Notes under the pieces: model-generated
What the model was told of the DNA's origin: nothing
Databases searched by the model: none
Seen by the model: only the letters and a program-made list of their open reading frames with translations
Assembly (NCBI GenBank): GCA_030829985.1
Contig: JAURNW010000018.1
Location: forward strand, 1 to 64,000
Source of the DNA: Gammaproteobacteria bacterium
GTDB taxonomy: Bacteria > Pseudomonadota > Gammaproteobacteria > Eutrophobiales > Eutrophobiaceae
Direction of reading: 5' to 3'
DNA: 64,000 nt
In this document: one piece after another, positions 1 through 10,253 of the stretch
How the letters are laid out: the number at the start of each line of letters is the position of its first letter
Position numbering within the stretch: position 1 is the stretch's first letter
Program-made: the position numbers and the translations under genes

Positions 1-91
1 TGAGAATAATAGTCGGTGTCTTCACGATGATCCCAATGAGCGGCTGCTTATCCTCATTTGATTGATTAATACTCTGTTTGATATTAGCCAA
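1..91 (-). CDS. Possible N-terminus of an HpcH/HpaI-type aldolase, cut by the window edge
   Basis: Leftward open frame of about 30 codons that runs off the left edge. It begins at a TTG at 91 and contains PLIGIIVKTPT, which resembles the start of HpcH/HpaI aldolases, where a G-x-W/I-V-K-T-P-S segment opens the barrel. There is no clear ribosome binding site in front of the TTG and the only ATG nearby is in another frame that stops after 24 codons. The match rests on one short segment, so the family call is a guess. If real, it is divergent from katG and shares the control region 92-351. Confidence 0.28.
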   Translation of the reverse strand, partial: MANIKQSINQSNEDKQPLIGIIVKTPTIIL

Positions 92-194
92 GACATGGTT
101 TATTTAAACCATATTTTAGTCTTTCACTAAAATAATATCCGATGATTTTGAAATCAATAATCGCGATACCCAATTAAATTACTCCTTATTCGCA

Positions 195-291
195 GTCTAA
201 ATCAAACCTAAATTTAGACCAATTCTAAACTGGCACGAGTTGTGCCTAGACTAAGTCTAAATCTGAATATACAGAAACCAGTTATTTAGAC
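195..291. promoter_or_regulatory. Cluster of four GTCTAAAT half sites upstream of katG
   Basis: The octamer GTCTAAAT occurs at 195-202 and 255-262 and its reverse complement ATTTAGAC at 212-219 and 284-291, so the orientation alternates. Overlapping palindromes lie inside: TTTAGA-N5-TCTAAA at 213-229 and TAGACT-A-AGTCTA at 247-259. This is the only long non-coding stretch before katG and looks like a multi-site operator for a dimeric regulator. The T-N11-A spacing of some copies would suit a LysR-type regulator such as OxyR, but the sites do not fit the published OxyR spacing, so I do not name the regulator. Confidence 0.5.
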
Positions 292-351
292 GATTAGTAC
301 GCATGAAGCTTTTAAATAATTATTAATAAACTATAAAGAGAGGATATTTAT

Positions 352-2584
<2,233 letters not shown>

Positions 2585-2612
2585 TCGAAAGTTTTTCTAA
2601 GCTATAAAAAAG

Positions 2613-2645
2613 ACGGCAGCGTTTAATAGCGCTGCCGTTTTTTTT
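2613..2645 (+). terminator. Intrinsic terminator of katG
   Basis: Perfect 9-bp stem ACGGCAGCG (2613-2621) / CGCTGCCGT (2630-2638) with an 8-base loop, followed by a run of T to 2645. It lies about 30 bases after the katG stop. Confidence 0.9.
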
Positions 2646-2844
2646 GTACAAAATTATTTAATAATGTTGTGCTAATAGTTCAAACAAGCAGCTTCAATAT
2701 ACTCTACACCGAACCGTGCATTATGTTTGACTTGGTGTAATGCAGACGAATCTAATTATGTCGTTTAATTCATAAGCTACTATTATTTAACAATAGACAT
2801 ATAATACATAATTAAATCAACAAGCAATTGGTCTTGCACTATAT

Positions 2845-3660
2845 ATGATGAGTTACCCAAGCATTATTATTTTACTGTTAATGACATCGATTTTGTCTGG
2901 GTGTGGTCCGATGGCTCTGGTTGGTGCTGTTGGGCAAACTGTTAATAATGCAGCTTATAATTCGGCTGAAAGAGATGCGAATAATCCACAGAAAAGTCGC
3001 GACTCACAAGCACTTGAAGTCGCTATTGCGAATATGAATCTCGGGGTTGAGTATATGCAACAGGGTTCTTACGATAATGCATTGACAAGACTGAAACGTT
3101 CACTGCGTGCCAAACCGGATTTTGCGCCTTCACATAACGTTCTCGGCTTGCTCTATCAACGTTTGGGCGATCCGATTGAGTCAGAAAATTATTTTAAAAA
3201 AGCTATCTCACTGGATTCATCAGATTCTTCAACATATAACAACTATGGTTTGTTGCTTTGTAGTCTGGATCGTCATGATGAAGCAGAAGTATTGTTTTTA
3301 AAAGCCGCGAATAATCCTTTATATGATTCCCCTGAAATTGCACTAACCAATGCAGGAACCTGTGTCATTGAGAGTAAACCTGAAGCAGCAGAAAACTATT
3401 TCAAACAAGCTTTGAATAAAAACCCCCGGTTTTCTTATGCCTTGTTGCAAATGGCTGAGATCTCTTTCAATAGAAATCAATATGAATCAGCCTTCCAGTA
3501 TTTTAAACGCTATCAGGATAACGCGAATCAGACTCCAAAAAGCTTATGGATAGGCATTCAAATTTGTAAAGAATTAGATCGCAAGGATGAGGTCTCAAGT
3601 TATGAATTATTACTGCGTAATCAATATCCCGATTCAAAAGAAGCTAGAAACATGCAATGA
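2845..3660 (+). CDS. pilW: PilF/PilW-type TPR lipoprotein (type IV pilus assembly)
   Basis: 271 residues with a lipoprotein signal peptide: hydrophobic stretch and a lipobox ending LSGC (Cys20), then a linker and about five tetratricopeptide repeats (residues 65-260). The spacing and wording of the repeats (LNNYG-like YNNYGLLL, ALLQMAEISF, the final YPDSKEARN) match PilF/PilW, the outer-membrane pilotin that places and multimerises the PilQ secretin. No other pilus gene is near; in many gammaproteobacteria pilW sits between rlmN and hisS, so this may be a second, orphan copy or a relative with another partner. The start is either of two adjacent ATG codons; the ribosome binding site is weak. 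Confidence 0.7.
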   Translation: MMSYPSIIILLLMTSILSGCGPMALVGAVGQTVNNAAYNSAERDANNPQKSRDSQALEVAIANMNLGVEYMQQGSYDNALTRLKRSLRAKPDFAPSHNVLGLLYQRLGDPIESENYFKKAISLDSSDSSTYNNYGLLLCSLDRHDEAEVLFLKAANNPLYDSPEIALTNAGTCVIESKPEAAENYFKQALNKNPRFSYALLQMAEISFNRNQYESAFQYFKRYQDNANQTPKSLWIGIQICKELDRKDEVSSYELLLRNQYPDSKEARNMQ

Positions 3661-3861
3661 TGGTACGCATATTATAAATACATAATAGTTTCATCCGTTG
3701 AACAAATTCAGTGTTTCTATTAGTGTTGTTTTGTCGATAAAAACCCTTCTTACTTACGTTAAAGATTTTGACGATTGTTTTTTGAGTATATTTTGATATG
3801 AATCAATAATTACCTAAACATTCATTAGTATCCTAAACGCTACATTAATAGAAGTTGTGAT

Positions 3862-4776
3862 GTGACGGTGAATGACACTATTCAAAAACTGGCAATTTTG
3901 TATGCGGATGTTACAGGTAGTACACATATTTATGAAAAATATGGGGATGTTATTGCTCGCGAAAACATCGGAACCTGCATATCAATCATAGCAGATGTTG
4001 TTTCCAGTCTCGGTGGCGAACTTGTTAAAACTATTGGTGATGAGGCTATGTGCTCATTCCCTAAACCAGACAAAGCAATAATCGCTGCAAAGGAAATGCA
4101 TGAAGCACTTCGTGATGCTAGTGAGTCAGGAAAGTTTAGTATAGGAGAGTTACATGTAAAAATAGGTTGGCATTATGGGGCAGTAAAATATAGAGGAAAT
4201 GAGATTATTGGTGAAGCCCCAGTAACCGCTCAGCAGATTATCAAACTTGCAAAAAAGGACGAGATTCTGACCAGTAGTAAAAGCATTGATGCCTTATCAG
4301 AAGAACTTAAGCAAAATGCACGATTTATAGATTCTCTGGAGGCAGAAGCCTGGGTTGGTCAACTAAAAGTTTATGGGATTCCATGGGAAGAAGACAAAGA
4401 TGTAACGAGAATAGGTTCATTAACATCTGTCGAAGATGTGACAGTACACAAAGCGCTTCTGCTCGATTATACAGATAATCAAATTCGCCTTAATTCAGAA
4501 CACCCCCATTGCCATATCGGTCGACATAAAGACAATGAACTTTGTGTCGATGGAAAATTCACATCAAAGTTGCATGCTGAGATTGTTTACAGACATGGCG
4601 TCTTTTATTTACGTGATAATAGTACAAACGGCACTGCGGTATATTTTGCCCATGGCAAATCTATTCGCTTGCATAGAGAGGAAGAAGTTCTTTCCGGTCA
4701 TGGTACGATTTATTTTGGAGGTACTCCGTTAAACGACCCTCATGCTGGAGTTATATTTAGGTGCGTGGATATTTAA
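3862..4776 (+). CDS. Class III nucleotidyl cyclase fused to a C-terminal FHA domain
   Basis: 304 residues from a GTG start. Residues 8-180 are a class III adenylate/guanylate cyclase domain: the metal-binding aspartates are Asp16 (YADVTGST) and Asp60 (KTIGDE), and Lys56 stands just before the second one, as in adenylate-forming members. A complete FHA domain follows from about 205: GRHKDNEL, SKLHAE and STNGT, the loops that bind phosphothreonine peptides. There are no membrane segments, so it is cytoplasmic. The likely job is to make cAMP or cGMP in response to Ser/Thr phosphorylation of a partner, but no kinase or phosphatase lies in the window. The gene stands alone, between a TPR lipoprotein and the relic of a SulP transporter. 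Confidence 0.85.
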   Translation: MTVNDTIQKLAILYADVTGSTHIYEKYGDVIARENIGTCISIIADVVSSLGGELVKTIGDEAMCSFPKPDKAIIAAKEMHEALRDASESGKFSIGELHVKIGWHYGAVKYRGNEIIGEAPVTAQQIIKLAKKDEILTSSKSIDALSEELKQNARFIDSLEAEAWVGQLKVYGIPWEEDKDVTRIGSLTSVEDVTVHKALLLDYTDNQIRLNSEHPHCHIGRHKDNELCVDGKFTSKLHAEIVYRHGVFYLRDNSTNGTAVYFAHGKSIRLHREEEVLSGHGTIYFGGTPLNDPHAGVIFRCVDI

Positions 4777-4788
4777 TTTATTACTCAA

Positions 4789-4951
4789 ATGAGCAAATGT
4801 TTTACAGATTTAACTTCAGGAGATATATGGGGTGGCTTAGCTGCTTCAGCAGTTGATCTGCCACAAACAATGGCATTTGGTATAGACATTATCAACACCA
4901 TATGGTTTTGACGCTTCTCAAGGAGCAATGGTAAAGCTTACAATGCAGTAA
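4789..4951 (+). pseudogene. Relic of the N-terminus of a SulP-family anion transporter
   Basis: An ATG at 4789 opens 40 codons containing GDIWGGLAASAVDLPQTMAFG, the hallmark of the first membrane segments of SulP (SLC26-like) sulfate/bicarbonate transporters (usually GGLxAAxVALPxAMAFG). It stops at 4911. Just before the stop another frame takes up the expected continuation, PYGFDASQGA, and then stops at 4951. So a frame shift near 4895 and a large deletion have removed the rest of a protein of about 500 residues. Nothing more of SulP is seen before the next gene. Confidence 0.55.
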
Positions 4952-5022
4952 GACTGTGTTTAACCGTGCATGCATGTTCTATAAGATCGCAAAGCAGTTC
5001 GTTTTAATTGTACAATCATGGC

Positions 5023-6678
5023 ATGTCAGCATTTATCGCTATTACACCTCTCGCCATAGTATTTTTATTACTGGTTATTTTGCAATGGCCAGCTAAACGA
5101 ACTATGCCGGTTGGTCTTCTGGTGACAATATTGCTGGCCTTGTTTTATTGGCAGGTTGCACCGATAACGATTGCTGCTGCCAGTATTGAAGGACTCATTA
5201 TTGCGACAAAAGTACTCTATATAATATTTGGCGCATTATTGTTGTTATTTATGTTGGTTCAATCTGGAGCCGTAAGCACAATACGTCATGCCTTTACTAA
5301 AATTTCTCCTGATCCAAGAATACAAGCCATCATTATTGCCTGGACGTTTGGTGCTTTTATAGAAGGGGCATCTGGATTTGGTACGCCGGCTGCAGTAGCA
5401 GGTCCTTTACTTGTTGTGTTGGGCTTCCCTCCATTAGCAGCGGTGATGTGTGCGTTGATAATACAAAGTACACCCGTCTCTTTCGGTGCTGTTGGAACAC
5501 CTATATTAATCGGCGTGCATGATGGTTTGGCCGGGCAAGCAATTGTAAACACTTATATTGAATCACATGCCCAATTCAACTCTATAAATGATCTGGTTTT
5601 TTCTATAGGTGCTCAGGTTGCTTTAATACATGCCTTTATTGGTAGTCTTATTCCATTATTTGTTGTTGCATTATTGACTCGTTATTTTGGAGCCAATCGT
5701 AGTTGGCGAGAAGGACTACAAGTCTGGAAATTTGCTTTATTTGCAGGACTGGTTTTTGTTATACCGTATGCTGTATTTGCCAATGTACTGGGCCCTGAAT
5801 TCCCTTCATTGATTGGCGGCTTTATTGCGCTTATAACAACAGTCTCAGCCGCGAAGGCTGGTTTGTTTCAACCCAAAACAATATGGCAGTTTCCGGAAGA
5901 ATCAGATTGGTTAGAAAACTGGAAAGCATCTGAGCCTATCCATCAAGTAGATATACATCAGAAAAAAATCCCTCTGTGGAAAGCATGCTTACCATACATT
6001 CTGATTGGTTTATTGTTAGTCGTTACTCGACTGCCAGAATTACCATTCAAAACGTTTTTATCGGGCTTTAAAATATCTGTACCGGCAATTCTGGGTACTC
6101 ATATCAATACATCAATTAATTTTTTGTATTTGCCAGGAAGTATCTTCATTCTTGTTGTCCTTGTTTGCCTGCCATTGTACAAGATGTCGAAAGTTGAATG
6201 TTTTAGCGCATTTAAAAGTACCGCTCGGGCATTCAAAAATGCGGCAGTAGTATTTATCTTTGCAGTACCAATGGTCCGTATCTTTATTCAATCAGACATT
6301 AATAATGCTGATCTGGCTAGCATGCCGATTGAACTTGCGCAAACAATAGCGACTTTATCAGGTCAGGCATGGCCTGTATTTGCAGCGCCAATAGGAGCAT
6401 TGGGTGCTTTTATTGCGGGTAGTAATACGATAAGCAATCTTACTTTTTCATTATTTCAATTCGGGATGGGTATAAAAATTGGTCTGTCTCCATTATTAGT
6501 TGTTGCCTTACAAGCAGTGGGAGGTGCTGCTGGAAATATGATCTGTATCCACAATATCGTCGCTGCATCTGCAACATGTGGATTATCAGGTCAAGAGGGT
6601 AATTTAATACGAAAAACAATTATACCAACCGTGTATTATCTGTTTATGGCAGCAATTATCGCTTTGATTTTGATTTGA
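5023..6678 (+). CDS. Lactate permease family transporter (LctP/LldP)
   Basis: Polytopic inner-membrane protein of 551 residues with 12 or more hydrophobic segments. Family signatures of LctP (TC 2.A.14) are clear: [28 protein letters not shown] and the C-terminal [11 protein letters not shown] and [15 protein letters not shown]. These symporters take up L-lactate, D-lactate or glycolate with protons. No lactate dehydrogenase or glycolate oxidase gene lies nearby, so the substrate is open. I start at the ATG at 5023; the frame is open 15 bases further to a TTG with nothing to favour it. It begins directly after the SulP relic and ends 8 bases before the next gene. Confidence 0.85.
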   Translation: MSAFIAITPLAIVFLLLVILQWPAKRTMPVGLLVTILLALFYWQVAPITIAAASIEGLIIATKVLYIIFGALLLLFMLVQSGAVSTIRHAFTKISPDPRIQAIIIAWTFGAFIEGASGFGTPAAVAGPLLVVLGFPPLAAVMCALIIQSTPVSFGAVGTPILIGVHDGLAGQAIVNTYIESHAQFNSINDLVFSIGAQVALIHAFIGSLIPLFVVALLTRYFGANRSWREGLQVWKFALFAGLVFVIPYAVFANVLGPEFPSLIGGFIALITTVSAAKAGLFQPKTIWQFPEESDWLENWKASEPIHQVDIHQKKIPLWKACLPYILIGLLLVVTRLPELPFKTFLSGFKISVPAILGTHINTSINFLYLPGSIFILVVLVCLPLYKMSKVECFSAFKSTARAFKNAAVVFIFAVPMVRIFIQSDINNADLASMPIELAQTIATLSGQAWPVFAAPIGALGAFIAGSNTISNLTFSLFQFGMGIKIGLSPLLVVALQAVGGAAGNMICIHNIVAASATCGLSGQEGNLIRKTIIPTVYYLFMAAIIALILI

Positions 6679-6685
6679 TCGTTCT

Positions 6686-7612
6686 ATGAAAAAATATATT
6701 TTATTTTTATTTATATTTTTTATGGCTGCTTGTGGTCAATCGGATTTTGAACTTGGCTTACAAGCTTATGACGCTCATGAATATGAATTAGCATTTAACA
6801 AATTTTCAGCATTGGCCAAATCGGGCGATGGTAAAGCACAGAGTTACCTTGGTTTGATTTACGAAAGAGGGTTAGGCATAGAGAGGGATTATAATCAGGC
6901 GGCTGATTGGTACCAAAAGGCTGCAGAAAAAGGAGTGGCCGAAGCTCAAATTAGATTAGCTCAACTTTATATTCTAGGTCTGGGAGTCAAACGTGATTAT
7001 TGGTTGGCATTAAAATGGGCGCGGAATGCCGCAGTACAGGGCAATGCAGAAGCTGAAGCAAATCTCGGCTTTATGTTTCATGAAGGAATAGGCGTTAAAC
7101 AGGATTATAAAGAAGCGGTTAAGTGGTATCGAAAGGCTGCGGAACAAGGCACTGCCAGTGCTCAGCATGATTTAGGCGTAATGCTGGAAAATGGTCTGGG
7201 CATAGAACAGGATTATGCTGCCGCTATTGATTGGTATCAAAAAGCAGTTGCTCAGAATTTTGTGAATTCACAAAAAAATCTACTCAATATGTATCAAGAA
7301 GGCTTAGGTATACCAAATGATAATGCTGATGCACTAGCCTGGTTTACTACCGCAGCTCAAGAAAAAAAACTGATAGCGCAATATCATCTCGGAAATATTT
7401 ATTTCAGGGGTATTATCGTTGAACAGGATTTCGTAAACGCTTATGCCTGGGTTGGTATAGCCGCTGCCGGAGGTTATAAACCGGCCGAGATTAAACGAGA
7501 CGAAATAGAAGATTATATGACGCCCGATGAACGGGAAAGAGCACATACACTTGCAAAGGAACTGTGGAAAAAATATGGCTTGAATAATTCTGAAGAAACC
7601 AGCAAAAGTTAA
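6686..7612 (+). CDS. Sel1-repeat lipoprotein
   Basis: 308 residues. A signal peptide with lipobox MAAC (Cys16) is followed by six or seven Sel1-like repeats of about 36 residues, each with the A-x-x-x-LG-x-x-Y/M-x-x-G-x-G-V/I pattern (for example AQSYLGLIYERGLGIERDY and AEANLGFMFHEGIGVKQDY). Sel1 repeats are protein-interaction solenoids; in exported bacterial proteins they often act in envelope signalling or stress, but no partner can be named. It follows the permease by 8 bases and is probably cotranscribed with it. Confidence 0.85.
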   Translation: MKKYILFLFIFFMAACGQSDFELGLQAYDAHEYELAFNKFSALAKSGDGKAQSYLGLIYERGLGIERDYNQAADWYQKAAEKGVAEAQIRLAQLYILGLGVKRDYWLALKWARNAAVQGNAEAEANLGFMFHEGIGVKQDYKEAVKWYRKAAEQGTASAQHDLGVMLENGLGIEQDYAAAIDWYQKAVAQNFVNSQKNLLNMYQEGLGIPNDNADALAWFTTAAQEKKLIAQYHLGNIYFRGIIVEQDFVNAYAWVGIAAAGGYKPAEIKRDEIEDYMTPDERERAHTLAKELWKKYGLNNSEETSKS

Positions 7613-7747
7613 AAATAAAATAATAGATTAAATCTATTCGCATACTGTTCTATTGATCGCGCCCAGGCAGATTTTTCTATCTCGATTACAAACATAAGTT
7701 TGTAGTATCTTCAGCAAAGTATTGGTGTTGCTTATAAAATTTAAATG

Positions 7748-8425
7748 TTAATCAACAATTATAAGTTCATTCGCTAATTCGTCTTTATCATCTTCGTTAA
7801 TCGGAAAATGCTCAGCGAGCAATTTACCTGTTTGGGTAATACCATCAACAATACCTGTTGTGTATTGCTTTTGCCTGAAATTGGTAACGATACTGTCACA
7901 AATGCGACTCCAGTCCGCCTGACTTAATTTAGCGCTAATAGCATCATCCCCCATTATTCTGACCTGATGTTCGTAAAGAGAGATATAAATAAGTATGCCG
8001 GTGCTATCTTTAGTATTGCGTAAACGATTTTGTTGAAAGGCCGCGGCGGCGGCGCGATCGACTTCCGCTTCTACTTCACTGTCTGGGATGAAGGGCAGAC
8101 GCAGTACAGGGAAGAAGTGAGTCAATAATACGCCTAATATGAAACCAAGAAGGATGGTTAAAAGAATTGACGTTAGGTCAAAATTAAAACTACTCCAACT
8201 TGTGGATGATGTGTCGTTATGAAATAGACACCAGCCTATCGCAACGCAAATTAAGGAGAAGATTAAACCGAATATATCTTCTGCTCGATCATAACGACCG
8301 GATGCACTGGCAATTACAGGAATGATTTCACCAGAAGTATGTTTTTCTGCATTAACGATTGCGTGTTTGATTGTATCGTGATCAGCAGTTGAAAAGAGAG
8401 TACTCGCTTTAATTAGACCTACCAT
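7748..8425 (-). CDS. TPM-domain membrane protein
   Basis: 225 residues. The N-terminal part (about 15-60) resembles the start of a TPM fold (SGEIIPVI), two hydrophobic segments follow (about 48-66 and 85-105), and the rest carries the TPM continuation (GILIYISLYEHQVRIMGD). TPM proteins (Psb32/YgcG/DUF477) are membrane-bound, suggested to have phosphatase or quality-control roles; the function is not established. Its start overlaps the end of the next TPM gene upstream by 7 bases, so the two are translated together. Confidence 0.75.
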   Translation of the reverse strand: MVGLIKASTLFSTADHDTIKHAIVNAEKHTSGEIIPVIASASGRYDRAEDIFGLIFSLICVAIGWCLFHNDTSSTSWSSFNFDLTSILLTILLGFILGVLLTHFFPVLRLPFIPDSEVEAEVDRAAAAAFQQNRLRNTKDSTGILIYISLYEHQVRIMGDDAISAKLSQADWSRICDSIVTNFRQKQYTTGIVDGITQTGKLLAEHFPINEDDKDELANELIIVD

Positions 8426-9177
8426 GATCCTGATGCGCCTCCACCGCCTGATGAACCGCCACCGAATCCGCCGCCGGAACCACCTGAACCTGCATTACGT
8501 AATATGAAAAATAACAGAACCCCGATAGCGACAATTAATGCCCAGGCCCAGCCGCTGCGTCCTGTTTTAAATAAATTAATAATTAACATAACCAAACCAA
8601 TAATGCCGATAATGAGCGCCGGGAAATACCACCATGGTGTAGTGGGTTTAGGTAATGCAAGTCCTCTTGCCATGGCATCGAGACCACGCACACCATCTAA
8701 TATTCCCAGAGAAAAATCACCATTCTTAAATTGTCGGATAATGAGATTATCCATGATGTCCTGTGCTGCATAATCGTGTTTGCGACCCCAGTCTGCGCCA
8801 AGTTCAATGCGTGCTTTACGGTCTCCTTTAGAGACCAGAAGCAGAATACCGTAATTTCGATCTTGAAAACCAATGCCCCATTCATTAAAAAGCTCAGTTG
8901 CATAACCTTCTATGCCAAGGCTACTGGCAGCATGATGTGATAGTGAAGGTATTGTGACGACGTATATCGGAATTTTTTCCTCGGATAATATTTTGGAGGC
9001 GATAGAATTTATTTCATTGCGTTCCTTATCTTGAATGATATTGGCATTGTCGACAAAGTAGTCAGCCTCTGGTGGCTTGTCTGGAAACGTAACCGCGAAA
9101 CTGTTCGTGAAAAACAACAGTAAAATAGAAACTGTAATTGCACTCTTAAATTTAAATTGATGTATATCTGATTGCAA
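8419..9177 (-). CDS. Exported TPM-domain protein with a Gly-rich tail (YgcG family)
   Basis: 252 residues from a TTG at 9177, which has a strong ribosome binding site (GGAGG at 9185-9189, 7 bases away). The frame stays open to 9267 but has no comparable site there. Order: signal peptide (ending NSFA), TPM domain (residues 30-155, with VDNANII, YGILLLVSKGDRKARIELG), two membrane segments, and a C-terminal tail of Gly and Ser ending in W. This glycine tail after the membrane anchor is typical of YgcG proteins. They are often next to LemA genes, but none is here; instead a second TPM gene follows. Confidence 0.85.
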   Translation of the reverse strand: MQSDIHQFKFKSAITVSILLLFFTNSFAVTFPDKPPEADYFVDNANIIQDKERNEINSIASKILSEEKIPIYVVTIPSLSHHAASSLGIEGYATELFNEWGIGFQDRNYGILLLVSKGDRKARIELGADWGRKHDYAAQDIMDNLIIRQFKNGDFSLGILDGVRGLDAMARGLALPKPTTPWWYFPALIIGIIGLVMLIINLFKTGRSGWAWALIVAIGVLLFFILRNAGSGGSGGGFGGGSSGGGGASGSW

Positions 9178-9416
9178 CTGTTTGCCTCCATTCTGATTAT
9201 GTCTGCATGCTTTATAAATAAAATAGCACAGTTCTCTATTTTGTTCTCTTTCGATCAATAACAACATGACTTATCAATGCAATCTGGACTCGGGTCTTAC
9301 AGAATCGCGCTTGATTTTTTCATGATTATCCCCATTTACAGTATCTATATTACTGAGTCTATTAATCAAAAACCTGACGAAAGATAAATCAAATCGTACT
9401 TAATTTATTCATAATC

Positions 9417-9445
9417 TTGACATGAATACAAAAGAGGCGGATTAT
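9417..9445 (+). promoter_or_regulatory. Sigma-70 type promoter of an orphan transcript
   Basis: A perfect -35 box TTGACA (9417-9422) and a -10 box GATTAT (9440-9445, four of six bases) are 17 bases apart. Transcription would start near 9452 and run to the terminator at 9581-9616. Confidence 0.55.
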
Positions 9446-9451
9446 CGCGCG

Positions 9452-9616
9452 CCATGAAAACTAATATTACAAAAAAGCAGGACTTTATGTGGCATCGCAC
9501 TTATCTGTGTGTGGCCAAGTTTCGCCTGTGTGTTTGTGGGTTTTAATGATCTAATTTAAAGATTGTAAGCAGTTTCCCGAAAAGGCCGCAGGTGTTAAAA
9601 CCCGCGGCCTTTTTTT
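9452..9616 (+). ncRNA. Candidate small RNA of about 165 bases
   Basis: A good promoter on the left and an intrinsic terminator on the right enclose about 165 bases with no recognisable gene. The terminator stem is AAAGGCCGC (9581-9589) / GCGGCCTTT (9604-9612) followed by T. A 30-codon frame (9454-9546) begins almost at the predicted transcript start, so it would have no leader or binding site; its peptide (KTNITKKQDF...) matches nothing I know. Alternative: the decayed start of an exported protein, since another frame reads like a signal peptide (LCGIALICVWPSFA). I favour a small RNA. Confidence 0.42.
9581..9616 (+). terminator. Intrinsic terminator
   Basis: Stem AAAGGCCGC (9581-9589) with GCGGCCTTT (9604-9612), loop of 14 bases, T-run 9610-9616. 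No gene on the plus strand ends in front of it, which is why I propose the small transcript above. Confidence 0.85.
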
Positions 9617-9620
9617 ATGG

Positions 9621-9711
9621 CCAAGGATGGCCGGTATGTCGCGAGAGGACAGGAGTCCGGAGCGGCGATGCCAAGGATGGCCGGTATGTCGCGAGAGGAC
9701 AGGAGTCCGGA
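9621..9711. repeat. 50-bp tandem repeat, two copies
   Basis: A 41-base block beginning CCAAGGATGGCCGG is present at 9621-9661 and again, base for base, at 9671-9711; the period is 50. It starts directly after the T-run of the terminator. The block is GC-rich compared with its surroundings and contains GGAC-AGGA-GTCC, able to form a small hairpin. It codes for nothing convincing. Similar GC-rich direct repeats occur between genes in other gammaproteobacteria, as far as I recall, but I cannot confirm identity. Confidence 0.9.
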
Positions 9712-9806
9712 TCGGTGCAGGAAAGCAGTGTTAAACGGAGGTAACAATTTAATACGACTAACTTAAATAATATATGGAGGCTCATAGAAAACAATGAGAT
9801 AGTAAA

Positions 9807-10196
9807 ATGAAACACAATAATAGAATTGCCAATTTAATAGTCTGGCTATTATTAATTTCTCAGTCTGTAATGGGGCAGGGGATTGATTACACCGCCAGAA
9901 ACTATACAACATACTCTTGTCAGTTATTTGCAAAAGATGCTTATTTCGCTGCATATACTTACAAGGATGGTGTCGTGCTCCAGGATATCCTGGAGTTAAT
10001 TGAACATGCGCCTGTTTCTGAAAACATGAAACATCGTGTATTTCAGGCAACTCAATTTGTGTGGAAAAACCAGTTGGACAATCCTGTATTAGCACAGAAC
10101 CTGGCTATGGGTCTGTGTTTAAAGCCTAAACAAGAAATGGCGCCGATTGATGAGCCATGGGTAACTTCACCGAGGACAAGTAAGGAGTTTTTCTGA
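9807..10196 (+). CDS. Small secreted protein of unknown function
   Basis: 129 residues. A signal peptide (IVWLLLISQSVMGQG) is followed by a mature part with two cysteines (Cys38 and Cys104) that could form a disulfide. The pattern of helices, KHRVFQATQFVWKNQ and a final MGLCL, looks like a small helical periplasmic protein. I do not recognise a family. The first ATG in frame is used; a stop lies 12 bases upstream. A short frame of seven codons at 9774-9797, which begins inside a GGAGG, precedes it. The neighbours (tandem repeat, CBS protein on the other strand) give no hint. Confidence 0.7.
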   Translation: MKHNNRIANLIVWLLLISQSVMGQGIDYTARNYTTYSCQLFAKDAYFAAYTYKDGVVLQDILELIEHAPVSENMKHRVFQATQFVWKNQLDNPVLAQNLAMGLCLKPKQEMAPIDEPWVTSPRTSKEFF

Positions 10197-10253
10197 AGAA
10201 TGTTAACCGCACAGGGATGTGCAATCTATTGTTCTACTCGAACTGAAGATAAG

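Noticed and set aside
9621-9711. Two repeats with a 9-base gap taken as a CRISPR array
   Set aside because: Only two copies, the gap is far too short for a spacer, and there are no cas genes.
9750-9767. TAATACGACT followed by AACTTA, like the phage T7 promoter
   Set aside because: Only the first 10 bases agree with the T7 consensus and the critical start region does not; no phage genes are near. Chance or coincidence.
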